Assembly: GCA_020349245.1 (NCBI GenBank)
Contig: CP070764.1
Location: 2,071,127-2,124,495 of the forward strand
Direction of reading: 5' to 3'
Length of the DNA: 53,369 nt
Source of the DNA: Chloroflexota bacterium
GTDB taxonomy: Bacteria; Chloroflexota; Anaerolineae; Anaerolineales; UBA4823
In this document: piece after piece, positions 36,303-45,349 of the stretch
Position numbering within the stretch: the first letter of the stretch is position 1
How the letters are laid out: each line of letters opens with the position of its first letter
Position numbers and translations under genes: made by a program
The notes under the pieces: generated by a model
The model's input: the letters and a program-made list of their open reading frames with translations, nothing else
Databases searched by the model: none
What the model was told of the DNA's origin: nothing

Positions 36303-37640
36303 TTAGATATCCGCCTGACCATACAAATTTTTCCGGATTTCGATCACCTGGCGTCTTAACCGATCATCCCTTTCGAGTAAATCAGCGATTTTATCACAGC
36401 CATACATGATCGTTGTATGGTCGCGACCCCCCAGTGTCTCCCCGATCAATGGGAGAGAGATATTCGATTCTTCCCGAAGGAGATACATGGCGACCTGCCG
36501 GGGTAGGGCGACCTCACGGGACCGATCACGACTTAACATGCGATCGAGGTGTACTCCAAAAGCATCCGCAACCGATTGCACTACCTCCTCGGGTTCAACT
36601 TTGCTGCGCCGCGGTAGCAAATCAACAAGCGCGGTTTCGACAAGTTTAGGCGTCATCGGTAATCCGCTCAAGTCGACAAATGCCACTACCCGGGTTAACG
36701 CGCCCTCCAATTCACGAATATTGGATTGGACACGCCGGGCGATTACCTCGATGATCTCACTGGGCACAACTCTGCCCGCTCGCTCTGCTTTAGATCGTAA
36801 AATGGCCATCCGGGTTTCAAAATCTGGTGGTTGCAGGTCAGCTGCCAGCCCCCACTCGAAGCGCGAGCGCAGTCTTTCTTCCAGGGTGATCAATGCCTTT
36901 GGAGGGCGATCGGATGAAATGATGATCTGCTTATCTTGCCCATGGAGGGTGTTGAATGTGTGGAAAAATTCCTCTTGGGTAGATTCCTTACCGGCGATAA
37001 ATTGGATGTCATCGATCAATAAAATGTCAATCCGACGATATTTTTCACGAAAGGCTTGCGTTTTATGGGTGCGAATAGCATTGATCAAATCGTTGGTGAA
37101 TTCTTCCGAGGAGACATATAAAATTTCCTGCCCTCTTGATGCGCTTAGATTACCAATCGCATGCAACAAATGAGTCTTTCCCAGACCCACACCCCCATAG
37201 AGAAAGAGTGGGTTGTATGCTTGGGCTGGATTCTCGGCAACAGCCAGAGAAGCAGCGTGGGCAAGCCGGTTGCTGGCTCCAACGACGAAGTTCTCAAATG
37301 TATACCTGGCGTTCAGAGTCTGGTTTGTGGGAGAATTGATCTCTCTGGCTTCAACGGATTGAGGGGAGGGCTCAACATTTGACTCCAGTTCCTGCTCCTG
37401 CCAGACGATGAAGCGTACGGTCACCGTCCGATTCATCATACCGGTAAGAATGCGAGTGACCGTGCTGGAGAGTCGGCTTGTTAACCAATCCCGGGCGTAT
37501 GCATTGCGTACACTGAGAATGAATAAACCATCTTCATATGAGAAGTATTCCGCATCCCGTACCCAGGTATCATAAGCTGCTTTTGGCATTTCTAATTGCA
37601 GCTGACCTTGCGCCGCTCGCCAAGCTTGCTCAGCTTTCAT
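36303..37640 (-). CDS. dnaA: Chromosomal replication initiator protein DnaA
   Basis: Origin-binding AAA+ ATPase, 445 residues. Domain I (1-80) starts AEQAWRAAQGQLQLEMPKAA; a short linker follows; domain III has RYTFENFVVGASNRLAHAAS, Walker A GGVGLGKTHLL and Walker B ILLIDDIQFIAGK, with LRSRFEWGL as the arginine-rich box; domain IV ends with the DNA-binding signature GGRDHTTIMYGCDKI. Start chosen at ATG 37640 because AGGAGG lies nine bases upstream; the frame extends to 37676, but an ATG at 37649 directly abuts the ribosome site. Divergent from dnaK, with the candidate origin between them. Confidence 0.98.
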   Translation of the reverse strand: MKAEQAWRAAQGQLQLEMPKAAYDTWVRDAEYFSYEDGLFILSVRNAYARDWLTSRLSSTVTRILTGMMNRTVTVRFIVWQEQELESNVEPSPQSVEAREINSPTNQTLNARYTFENFVVGASNRLAHAASLAVAENPAQAYNPLFLYGGVGLGKTHLLHAIGNLSASRGQEILYVSSEEFTNDLINAIRTHKTQAFREKYRRIDILLIDDIQFIAGKESTQEEFFHTFNTLHGQDKQIIISSDRPPKALITLEERLRSRFEWGLAADLQPPDFETRMAILRSKAERAGRVVPSEIIEVIARRVQSNIRELEGALTRVVAFVDLSGLPMTPKLVETALVDLLPRRSKVEPEEVVQSVADAFGVHLDRMLSRDRSREVALPRQVAMYLLREESNISLPLIGETLGGRDHTTIMYGCDKIADLLERDDRLRRQVIEIRKNLYGQADI

Positions 37641-38302
37641 CAATGGCATCCTCCTGCACGAAAGATAGTTTGACAATCTGCATACACCAACAATTCTCTA
37701 CCAACCAAATCACTGCTCTCCACAATGAGTGGTTCAATTTATCTAAATTGTGTACTCGAGAAAACCTACCGCCTGTGGTATTTCACCCCCAGGATTGATC
37801 TTCGGATTAGACGATAGTGCATCCCTTGCGAAACCCATTCTAGCAGAGATTATCAAAAAAAATCAAGAGATTTACCCTACGGAATCCTAAAAAAAAACGA
37901 AAATTTAAGAAACAAAATGTTAAAGAAATAACGGTGTCCTTTCCAATCACGATTCAATATAACGATTAACGCTTACCACCACTTGTGGGATGCCAAATCC
38001 TGATCACCCCAATATGTGGCATAAAACTCACCGTAATCACCCCGTCAGATTTCCTGGCAGCGTAATGTTAAAACAAGATCAAGTCTTAACCTTACAAGGT
38101 ATCTAACTCTGCCACAAAATTTAGTCAATGATCAGAAATGTTTTCTTTAACATTCCCCTTTTCCACTGCTTCTTTAAGATAATCAATTGCATTAATCCAA
38201 TCAGGAAGAGATTCTGACAATGATCCTACAGGATGTTAACAGTTTTCTTGCATTCCTTCAGTATGATTATGGCGAATAAACGATATGAACAGGAGAAATT
38301 CA
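37641..38302. other. Candidate replication origin (oriC) between dnaA and dnaK
   Basis: A gene-free region of about 660 bases upstream of dnaA. It contains an AT-rich segment (about 37848-37932: runs of A with AAATTTAAG) fit for unwinding, and several TGTGG/CCACA words: CTCTCCACA at 37716, TGTGGTATT at 37774, TGTGGGATG at 37984, TGTGGCATA at 38015 and TCTGCCACA at 38108. None is the consensus box TTATCCACA; CTCTCCACA is closest, with two mismatches. The position beside dnaA and the composition suggest an origin; the boxes are weak evidence. Promoters for both flanking genes must also be here. Confidence 0.4.
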
Positions 38303-40198
38303 ATGGCAAAAATCATAGGTATAGATTTAGGCACTACGAACAGTGTAGTTGCTGTCATGGAAGGTGGTGATCCGACCGTGATTCCAACCGCGGAAGGTAC
38401 ACGCTTATTATCATCTGTTGTTGCATTTAATAAAAATAATGAACGTCTGGTTGGACAAACCGCAAAGCGGCAAGCGGTTGTAAACCCCGAAAACACAATA
38501 TACTCGATTAAACGATTTATGGGCCGTCGGTATGAAGAAGTCGCTACTGAAAGATCAATGGTCCCATTTGAAGTCGTTCAAGGTCCTGCGGGCGATGCCC
38601 GGGTAAACATCCCAATAATAAACAAGGAATATAGCCCCCAAGAAATTTCTGCGATGATCCTGGCAAAACTCAAATCCGACGCAGAAGCGTATCTCGGTGA
38701 ACCTGTTTCCAAGGCAGTGATCACCGTACCAGCGTATTTCAATGACAGTCAGCGCCAATCAACAAAAGATGCTGGAAAAATTGCCGGCTTAGAAGTCCTT
38801 CGAATCATAAATGAACCAACTGCAGCAGCTTTAGCTTATGGTCTTGATAAAAAAGAAAATGAAACCATTCTGGTCTTCGATTTAGGTGGAGGTACATTCG
38901 ATGTATCTATATTGGAGGTCGGCGATGGTGTGATCGAGGTGAAATCTACAAACGGTGATACTCATCTTGGTGGTGATGATTGGGATGAAAGAATTGTAAA
39001 TTGGGTCGCGGGTGAATTCCTCAAGGATCAAGGCATAGATTTAAGAAAAGACCGTCAAGCGCTGCAGAGATTGAGGGAATCTGCTGAGAAGGCTAAAATC
39101 GAACTTTCTAGCGTGATGGAAACAGAGATAAATCTGCCATATATCACCGCCGATTCATCCGGTCCAAAACATTTACAGATGAAACTAACACGGTCGAGAT
39201 TTGAACAGCTCACCGAGGACTTGATTGAGCGGCTTACAATGCCCTTCCAGGCAGCTATGAAGGACGCCAACCTTGATCAATCAAAAATTGACGAAATCGT
39301 TCTGGTTGGCGGTGCCACAAGAATGCCGATGGTGCAGGATCTGGTCCGTTCGCTGACTGACAAAGAGCCCCACAAAGGGGTTAACCCTGATGAAGTAGTG
39401 GCCATAGGCGCTGCAATCCAGGCCGGAGTCCTGGGCGGAGAAGTCAAAGATATCCTTTTGCTGGATGTCACTCCGCTTTCCCTGGGATTGGAAACTCTTG
39501 GAGGTGTAATGACGGTGCTGATCGACCGCAACACAACCATCCCGGTTAAGAAATCAGAAGTTTTTTCAACTGCCGAAGATAACCAGACTGCTGTGGATAT
39601 TCATGTCCTGCAGGGAGAACGATCAATGGCGAATGACAACATGAGCCTCGGCCGGTTTCGGCTGGAAGGGATCCCACCGGCTCCTCGCGGCATTCCCCAG
39701 GTGGAAGTGACTTTTGATATCGACTCGAATGGGATTATTAACGTGACCGCAAAGGATAAAGCTACCGCAAAAGAACAAAAAGTCACCATCACCGCCTCGA
39801 CCAATCTATCCCAATCAGAAATCGACAAGATGGTTAAAGATGCAATCGATCACGAAAATGAAGACCGCAAGCGCAGGGAATTAATCGAAGCCCGAAACAA
39901 TGCTGACAGCTTGGCTTATCAAACTGAAAAAACGTTGAAGGAGCTTGGCGATAAAGTCCCTCTGCAAGATCGGGAGCACATCGAATCCAAGATCAAAGAG
40001 CTTCGCGAGACAATCCAAGCCGATAATCTTGAATCGATCCGCCAGCAATCCGAAGAACTGCAAAACGCTTTCCATGCAATCAGCCAGCAGATGTATGCCC
40101 AGCAACAAGCTGAATCTGGCAATAATGGTCACGGAGCGCAGAGATCCGCTGACGAAGGTGAAGATGAAGTTGTAGAAGGCGAGTTTCGAGAAGTTTAA
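38303..40198 (+). CDS. dnaK: Molecular chaperone DnaK (Hsp70)
   Basis: ATP-dependent chaperone, 631 residues. The nucleotide-binding domain shows [35 protein letters not shown] and [15 protein letters not shown]; the linker reads [19 protein letters not shown] and the substrate-binding domain follows, with a lid and an acidic, Gly-poor tail ending in [10 protein letters not shown]. Start chosen at ATG 38303 (AGGAG seven bases upstream); an ATG at 38285 is too far from it. grpE and dnaJ are not adjacent, so this copy stands alone. An intrinsic terminator follows. I see neither a CIRCE nor a HAIR element in front. Confidence 0.98.
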   Translation: MAKIIGIDLGTTNSVVAVMEGGDPTVIPTAEGTRLLSSVVAFNKNNERLVGQTAKRQAVVNPENTIYSIKRFMGRRYEEVATERSMVPFEVVQGPAGDARVNIPIINKEYSPQEISAMILAKLKSDAEAYLGEPVSKAVITVPAYFNDSQRQSTKDAGKIAGLEVLRIINEPTAAALAYGLDKKENETILVFDLGGGTFDVSILEVGDGVIEVKSTNGDTHLGGDDWDERIVNWVAGEFLKDQGIDLRKDRQALQRLRESAEKAKIELSSVMETEINLPYITADSSGPKHLQMKLTRSRFEQLTEDLIERLTMPFQAAMKDANLDQSKIDEIVLVGGATRMPMVQDLVRSLTDKEPHKGVNPDEVVAIGAAIQAGVLGGEVKDILLLDVTPLSLGLETLGGVMTVLIDRNTTIPVKKSEVFSTAEDNQTAVDIHVLQGERSMANDNMSLGRFRLEGIPPAPRGIPQVEVTFDIDSNGIINVTAKDKATAKEQKVTITASTNLSQSEIDKMVKDAIDHENEDRKRRELIEARNNADSLAYQTEKTLKELGDKVPLQDREHIESKIKELRETIQADNLESIRQQSEELQNAFHAISQQMYAQQQAESGNNGHGAQRSADEGEDEVVEGEFREV

Positions 40199-40220
40199 CC
40201 CCCAAGATTTTTCTCCTCTC

Positions 40221-40268
40221 CCCCGGTTAATCAGAAGCATCATCTGGTTGCCGGGGTTTTTTATTTTT
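40221..40268 (+). terminator. Intrinsic terminator of dnaK
   Basis: CCCCGG ... CCGGGG stem with wobble pairs inside (TTAATCAG against CTGGTTG), a 9-base loop, and a run of six T followed by A and five T. It lies 23 bases after the dnaK stop. Confidence 0.85.
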
Positions 40269-40277
40269 AGTTATAAT
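40248..40277 (+). promoter_or_regulatory. Promoter of the membrane-protein/selA unit
   Basis: TTGCCG (40248-40253) and a perfect TATAAT (40272-40277) 18 bases apart. The -35 lies inside the dnaK terminator stem. Predicted transcription start near 40284, only about six bases before ATG 40290. Confidence 0.55.
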
Positions 40278-40289
40278 TATAGCTACCTG

Positions 40290-40685
40290 ATGAGCTCCCA
40301 ATCTTCCCTTCAAGTGAGATCTTTTATCCCTGCAGCGATCATCCTGGCAGTTATCGGCTGGGGAGGTCTCTATGCCTTATTTAATTTCACAATTCCCACT
40401 GTTGGACCGAGGTGGTTGTTCTTTTTCCTAAGCGTTCTTGCTTTATCTGGTACAGCACTTCCCTTTACCGCATTTCTGAATCAGCGCTTCCCTACAAATC
40501 CTCCAGCTTCCGCAGGCGTCGTAATTAGGGAAGCATTGTGGATTGGCATTTATTTCCCCACACTCGCCTGGCTGCAGCTGGGTAGAGTTCTAACACCCAC
40601 CTTAATGCTCCTCCTGGCTGTGGGTTTGATCGCGATCGAAATCCTGCTGCGATTGAGGGAAATCAGCCAGTGGAAGCCAAAATGA
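40290..40685 (+). CDS. Four-helix membrane protein of unknown function
   Basis: 131 residues with four predicted membrane helices: IPAAIILAVIGWGGLYALF, LFFFLSVLALSGTALPFTAF, an amphipathic ALWIGIYFPTLAWLQLGR and LMLLLAVGLIAIEILL, ending in a basic RLREISQWKPK. Not recognised by name. Start chosen at ATG 40290, the first plausible one after the promoter; no ribosome site is present and the predicted leader is about six bases, so the message may be leaderless. The frame extends upstream to 40248 but into the dnaK terminator. selA begins 15 bases after the stop. Confidence 0.7.
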   Translation: MSSQSSLQVRSFIPAAIILAVIGWGGLYALFNFTIPTVGPRWLFFFLSVLALSGTALPFTAFLNQRFPTNPPASAGVVIREALWIGIYFPTLAWLQLGRVLTPTLMLLLAVGLIAIEILLRLREISQWKPK

Positions 40686-40700
40686 TATACACATCAATAG

Positions 40701-42065
40701 ATGACTGAATTAAGGCGCATCCCATCAGTCGACCAGTTGATCAAGACGAAGCCTGTTGAGGTATACATTGATACTTACGGTCGTTCATTAACTGTGGATG
40801 CTATCCGCAGCGTATTAAATGACGTACGCTCTCATCACGCGGAGGGTGATTCCATACCCCCTGAAAAGAAGCTGATTCAACAGGTCGCAAACCGGCTTGC
40901 CAGCTGGACCATGCCGACTTTGCAGCCGGTCATAAATGCAACCGGGGTGATATTGCATACAAACCTGGGGCGCGCTCCCCTCAGCCGAGCATCAATACAG
41001 GCGGTTCAAGAGACAGCATCCACTTATAGCACCCTGGAATACCAGCTCGAACTCGGTCGTCGAGGCACACGTTCCATCCACGCAGAAAGTTATCTAAGAC
41101 AATTAACTGGCGCAGACGGAGCCCTGGTAGTCAACAATAATGCAGCCGCGGTATTGTTGATTCTCACCGCCTTAGCAAAGCGCCGAAAAGTTCTCATCCC
41201 CAGGTCACAATTGGTCGAGATCGGTGGAGGCTTCCGTATCCCGGATGTTATGGCCCAATCCGGTGCTAAATTGTTCGAAGTCGGGACCACCAACCGAGTT
41301 CACCTGGATGACTATGAAGATGCTCTGCGGGAAGAGTCCATTAAACTCGTCATGCGCGCCCACCGTTCAAATTTCCAGATTGTCGGTTTCACCAGCGAAC
41401 CTGCTCTTGATCAGATCGTGTCTGTATCCCACCGTGCTGGCGTGCCAGTGGTCGATGATTTAGGTTCCGGCTCATTGATCGATACCGCTGAATTTGGCCT
41501 GGGACATGAGCCGATGGTGCAGGAATCGTTATCCAGCGGGGCAGACCTGGTTTGTTTTTCCGGCGATAAACTCCTGGGAGGACCCCAGGCAGGAATTATC
41601 CTTGGTCAACGAGAGCTGGTCGATAAACTCAAGAAACACCCGCTAGCCAGAGCGATAAGGGCTGATAAACTATGTCTTGCAGCGCTATCAGCAACCCTGC
41701 TCCATTACCTAAAATCTGAAGCTCTGACAGAGATACCGGTTTGGATAATGATCAGTGAACCGCTCGAACGAATTAAGGAAAGAGGGACTAGATGGATTGA
41801 AGTTCTCGGCAGAGGCGATCTAATCCCGGGAGAATCAACTGTCGGCGGCGGAAGCTTACCTGGAGAGACCCTGCCTACCTGGTTAGTAGCTCTGAGTGTT
41901 CCCCATCCTGATAAAATACTTACCGGATTACGAGCAATTCAACCTCCAGTTATCGCCCGTCTTGAACAGGATCAGGTGGTAGTAGATCCCCGGACGGTTT
42001 TAGCAGAACAAGAAGAACAATTACTAACAAGTCTACAATCTGTAATAAACACCATTCCATCGTAA
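40701..42065 (+). CDS. selA: L-seryl-tRNA(Sec) selenium transferase
   Basis: PLP enzyme that turns Ser-tRNA(Sec) into Sec-tRNA(Sec) with selenophosphate; 454 residues, a normal length. The N-terminal domain begins RRIPSVDQLI; the core shows INATGVILHTNLGRAPLS, VNNNAAAVLLIL, SQLVEIGGGFRIPDVM and the PLP lysine in CFSGDKLLGGPQAG. GGGSLPGETLPTW is at the C-terminal end. selB, selD and selC were not seen in this window. The gene has no ribosome site of its own and is probably transcribed with the small membrane protein in front. Its presence implies the organism makes selenocysteine. Confidence 0.95.
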   Translation: MTELRRIPSVDQLIKTKPVEVYIDTYGRSLTVDAIRSVLNDVRSHHAEGDSIPPEKKLIQQVANRLASWTMPTLQPVINATGVILHTNLGRAPLSRASIQAVQETASTYSTLEYQLELGRRGTRSIHAESYLRQLTGADGALVVNNNAAAVLLILTALAKRRKVLIPRSQLVEIGGGFRIPDVMAQSGAKLFEVGTTNRVHLDDYEDALREESIKLVMRAHRSNFQIVGFTSEPALDQIVSVSHRAGVPVVDDLGSGSLIDTAEFGLGHEPMVQESLSSGADLVCFSGDKLLGGPQAGIILGQRELVDKLKKHPLARAIRADKLCLAALSATLLHYLKSEALTEIPVWIMISEPLERIKERGTRWIEVLGRGDLIPGESTVGGGSLPGETLPTWLVALSVPHPDKILTGLRAIQPPVIARLEQDQVVVDPRTVLAEQEEQLLTSLQSVINTIPS

Positions 42066-42083
42066 TCGCCTATAGGAGAATCA

Positions 42084-43313
42084 ATGAAATCAGATCTAGA
42101 TCAAATCATGGAAAAAAATGATCTGGACGCAATCCTGGTCACAGGTCCAGCACAACACAATCCGGCAATGAGTTACTTCACTGGAATTATCCATATGACG
42201 AACGGAGATTTAATCAAAAAGCGGGGTTCGGATCCAGTTTTGTTCTACAATCCCATGGAAAGGGATGAAGCAGCAAAAAGTGGTTTCAAAACAAAGAATT
42301 TAGCAGACTATCGTTTTGATGAATTGATGAAGAAAACAAATGGAAACATTCTTGAAGCTACTATCTTGCGTTATGAAAGGATGATATCGGATTTGGATCT
42401 CACTTCTGCAAGGGTGGGGATATTTGGACGAATGGACGTTGGAAGCGCATATGGGGTTTTTTCAGGTCTGCGGGAAAAAATTCCCAACCTGGAACTTGTC
42501 GGCCAGCTGGGCGACTCCATCCTACTCCAAGCCATGGCGACCAAAGATACCGAGGAAGTTGAAAGAATTCGTGCCATGGGAGCAGTAACTGTCAAAGTGG
42601 TATGGAAAGTTGTGGATTATCTATCCTCACTGAAAAGCAAGAACGGTGCTCTGGTAAATGAAAACAGCGATCCGATTCGGATCAGGGACATCAAGCGGAA
42701 GATCAACCTCTGGCTGACGGAATCAGGCGTCGAGAACCCCGAAGGGACGATATTCGCCATAGGTCGTGATGCTGGAGTACCTCATAGCAGCGGAAACCCG
42801 GATGATTTACTATATCTTGGGAAAACCATAATTTTCGATATCTTCCCAGCAGAAGCAGGTGGTGGTTATTTCTATGATTTTACCCGCACCTGGTGCCTGG
42901 GATATGCACCTGATAGTGTCATGGCGTTATACGAAGACGTTTTATCGGTTTATCAGCAAATATTAAGTGAACTGAAGATGAACTCGTATTGCTTTAAATA
43001 CCAGGATAGAACTTGTGAATTATTTGAAATGAAAGGTCATCCAACCATTAAGAGCAATCCCCAAACCCAGGAAGGCTATGTCCACAGCTTAGGCCACGGG
43101 GTAGGTCTGCACATCCACGAGTATCCTCGCTTCAGTTCCTATGTAAAAGAGGATCGTTTGCATCCCGGTTCGATCGTCACAGTCGAACCTGGACTTTATT
43201 ATCCAGAAAAAGATATGGGTGTACGCTTGGAGGACACAGTGTGGGTTCGACCAGATGGAGTCATGGAGATTCTGGCGGATTATCCACTTGATCTCGTCAT
43301 ACCCGTCAGCTAA
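42084..43313 (+). CDS. M24 family Xaa-Pro-type aminopeptidase
   Basis: 409-residue metallopeptidase with a creatinase-like N-terminal domain and a pita-bread catalytic domain. Metal ligands are visible in the usual order: Asp in IFDIFPAEAGGG, Asp in YFYDFTRTW, His in GHGVGLHIHE, Glu in VTVEPGLYYP and Glu in VRLEDTVW. It cleaves N-terminal residues ahead of proline or acts as a related dipeptidase; the exact choice cannot be read off. AGGAG (ATAGGAGAATCA) eight bases before ATG 42084. It follows selA by 18 bases. Confidence 0.93.
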   Translation: MKSDLDQIMEKNDLDAILVTGPAQHNPAMSYFTGIIHMTNGDLIKKRGSDPVLFYNPMERDEAAKSGFKTKNLADYRFDELMKKTNGNILEATILRYERMISDLDLTSARVGIFGRMDVGSAYGVFSGLREKIPNLELVGQLGDSILLQAMATKDTEEVERIRAMGAVTVKVVWKVVDYLSSLKSKNGALVNENSDPIRIRDIKRKINLWLTESGVENPEGTIFAIGRDAGVPHSSGNPDDLLYLGKTIIFDIFPAEAGGGYFYDFTRTWCLGYAPDSVMALYEDVLSVYQQILSELKMNSYCFKYQDRTCELFEMKGHPTIKSNPQTQEGYVHSLGHGVGLHIHEYPRFSSYVKEDRLHPGSIVTVEPGLYYPEKDMGVRLEDTVWVRPDGVMEILADYPLDLVIPVS

Positions 43314-43356
43314 TCTAACCCTAAAAACTAAGAATATTCAAGGAACACAACTATCC

Positions 43357-44421
43357 ATGTCAGAATCTTTACCAGCGAAACCCAATACCCCCGAAGGACC
43401 AATCCGTCTATTAGGAATTGAGACATCCTGTGATGAAACAGCAGCCTCAGTTGTAGAGGATGGTCGTAGAATTCTCTCCAATATCATTGCCTCCCAAGTA
43501 GATATCCACGCCCAATACGGAGGTATTTATCCTGAAGTGGCTTCCCGGGAACACGCCATAAAGATTTACCCGATTGTCGAGCAAGCATTGCAGGAAGCTC
43601 ACCTAACCCTGGATGATGTGGATGGGATTGCCGTTACCCAAGGTCCTGGACTCGCTGGTTCACTCGTGGTAGGTCTCAATACGGCAAAGGGAATCGCCCT
43701 AGCCAATAATTTGCCGATCATCGCAATCAACCACCTGGAGGCCCATATCTACTCAGCCTGGCTCGATTCTCCCGAAAGGCGAATAGATGATGATCCGCAG
43801 TTTCCCCTGGTAGCGCTGATCGTTTCTGGAGGCCATACTGAACTTATATTGATGGAGACTCATTTGCAATATCAGCGACTCGGAGGGACCTTGGATGACG
43901 CTGCTGGTGAAGCGTTTGATAAAGTAGCCAGACTGATCGGATTATCTTATCCAGGAGGTCCCGCGATTGAGACAACTGCCGAAGGTGGGAACGATCGTGC
44001 GTATAACTTCCCCAGAGCTTGGCTTGAAGACAGCTGGGATTTCTCTTTTTCCGGCTTGAAAACCGCAGTACTCCGCCAAGTTCGTCGTTTGGAAGAGTCT
44101 GAACTCCCCCTACCAGTAAATGATATTGCAGCCAGTTTTCAAACCGCAGTGGTTGATGTATTGGTGACCAAGACTCTTTCCGCCGCCCGAGAATTCTCAG
44201 CCAAGGATATCCTAGTCGCCGGTGGAGTATCAGCAAACCACGCGCTGCGAACCCGGTTTATTGAGAATAGTGAATTCACCGTGCATATCCCCCCATTAAT
44301 TCTTTGTACGGATAATGCTGCCATGATCTCAGGTGCTGGATATTATCGTTTTATCCGTGGTCAGCGGGATAATCTAAATATTGATGCTCTCCCCAATTGG
44401 CCATTATCAGAATTAACCTGA
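43357..44421 (+). CDS. tsaD: tRNA N6-threonylcarbamoyladenosine transferase
   Basis: Transfers the threonylcarbamoyl group from the TsaC product to A37 of ANN-decoding tRNAs, together with TsaB and TsaE; 354 residues. Family markers: LLGIETSCDETAASVV, IYPEVASREHAIKI, the metal-binding NHLEAHIYSAW, LIVSGGHTELI, DDAAGEAFDKVARLIGL and VAGGVSANHALR. Start chosen at ATG 43357, where the family begins, after AAGGA; the frame is open back to 43219 but overlaps the M24 gene. It faces tsaC, which makes its substrate, on the opposite strand. tsaB and tsaE are not here. Confidence 0.96.
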   Translation: MSESLPAKPNTPEGPIRLLGIETSCDETAASVVEDGRRILSNIIASQVDIHAQYGGIYPEVASREHAIKIYPIVEQALQEAHLTLDDVDGIAVTQGPGLAGSLVVGLNTAKGIALANNLPIIAINHLEAHIYSAWLDSPERRIDDDPQFPLVALIVSGGHTELILMETHLQYQRLGGTLDDAAGEAFDKVARLIGLSYPGGPAIETTAEGGNDRAYNFPRAWLEDSWDFSFSGLKTAVLRQVRRLEESELPLPVNDIAASFQTAVVDVLVTKTLSAAREFSAKDILVAGGVSANHALRTRFIENSEFTVHIPPLILCTDNAAMISGAGYYRFIRGQRDNLNIDALPNWPLSELT

Positions 44422-44441
44422 GCTTATCGCATAAAACTAAA

Positions 44442-44481
44442 CCGCCCTTCGGGGTTGGCTCGTACTACGTCCCTAGGGCGG
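44442..44481 (-). terminator. Terminator between convergent tsaD and tsaC
   Basis: CCGCCCT (44442-44448) pairs with AGGGCGG (44475-44481), with inner GGGG/CCCT pairing. On the minus strand the stem is followed by TTTAGTTTTATG, so it fits the end of the tsaC transcript; it can also stop tsaD. Confidence 0.65.
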
Positions 44482-44583
44482 CTTCGAGTGAGGAGAATGC
44501 ACAGTCATTTTCCCATAATCACCTGAATGTTCGATGAAAATAACTTAAATATATGGTGAGAATATTGAAACCAATAGAGGTGG

Positions 44584-45204
44584 CTAGTTTCCGATAACTG
44601 TTTGAATATCTGCAAGTTTTATCGGTCCTTCTCTTAAGATTACTGGTTCTGGGAGTGTGCAATCTACAACCGTTGAGGGCACACTCCCGGGACTTCTGCC
44701 CCCGTCAATTACCAGATGAATCTTTCCATCCAGCTGCTCGAGAACTTCCTGTGCAGTATTCGTGTTTTCTTGTCCGGAGATATTCGCTGAAGTTACTCCC
44801 AAGGGACCAGTTAGTTTTAGAAGATCAAGGGCAAAGGGATGATCAGGAATTCGAACACCAATTGTGGGGTTGGGGGAGAGGATATGCGGTAAATCAGGAT
44901 GGCGGGGTACGATTAAGGTAATAGGACCGGGCCAATACCGTTCTGCTAATTTCAAAGCCGCCTTACTTGGATTTACAGTTACTTTTAGCAATTCAGCGGT
45001 TGAGCTGAGTAAAATAGCAATCGCCCGAGTACTCTCTCTACCCTTCACTGTGTATAAGCGCTCGATATTTTCTTCCCCAGATGGTAATGCTGCTAAGCCA
45101 TAAACTGTATCTGTGGGAAAGGAGACCAAACCCCCGTTTTTAAGCACATCTGCTGCGTGCTGTAGAGCGATCGGATGGTCAGACTTTAGAACTTCAGTGA
45201 TCAT
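44584..45204 (-). CDS. tsaC: Threonylcarbamoyl-AMP synthase (Sua5/YrdC family)
   Basis: Makes threonylcarbamoyl-AMP from threonine, bicarbonate and ATP for the t6A modification; 206 residues, single YrdC domain without the Sua5 extension. Markers: GGLVSFPTDTVYGLAAL, the KGRESTRAIAILL segment (basic residues of the active site), RYWPGPITLIVP, VGVRIPDHPFA-type loop as GVRIPDHPFALDLL, and GVTSANISGQ. Start chosen at ATG 45204 with AGGTG eleven bases upstream; the frame upstream has no family similarity. It is separated from coaX by about 145 bases and probably has its own promoter. Confidence 0.94.
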   Translation of the reverse strand: MITEVLKSDHPIALQHAADVLKNGGLVSFPTDTVYGLAALPSGEENIERLYTVKGRESTRAIAILLSSTAELLKVTVNPSKAALKLAERYWPGPITLIVPRHPDLPHILSPNPTIGVRIPDHPFALDLLKLTGPLGVTSANISGQENTNTAQEVLEQLDGKIHLVIDGGRSPGSVPSTVVDCTLPEPVILREGPIKLADIQTVIGN

Positions 45205-45349
45205 GGGGTATTTACACCTGCAGCTGGGAGGAAGAAAAAATCCCCACCAATTATATATGATTCTCAAGCGAGAAGACTATACAACTTGAACAAAACGACA
45301 AACAGTTACGCCAATCAGCCTGTAGACCATTGAAAAGATAAATCAAGAT

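Noticed and set aside
36406..37173. 255-codon plus-strand frame
   Set aside because: Lies wholly inside dnaA on the other strand; Ser/Arg-rich composition typical of an antisense shadow.
37641..38302. Heat-shock operator (CIRCE or HAIR) in front of dnaK
   Set aside because: No TTAGCACTC-N9-GAGTGCTAA or CTTGAGT-N7-ACTCAAG pattern found by eye.
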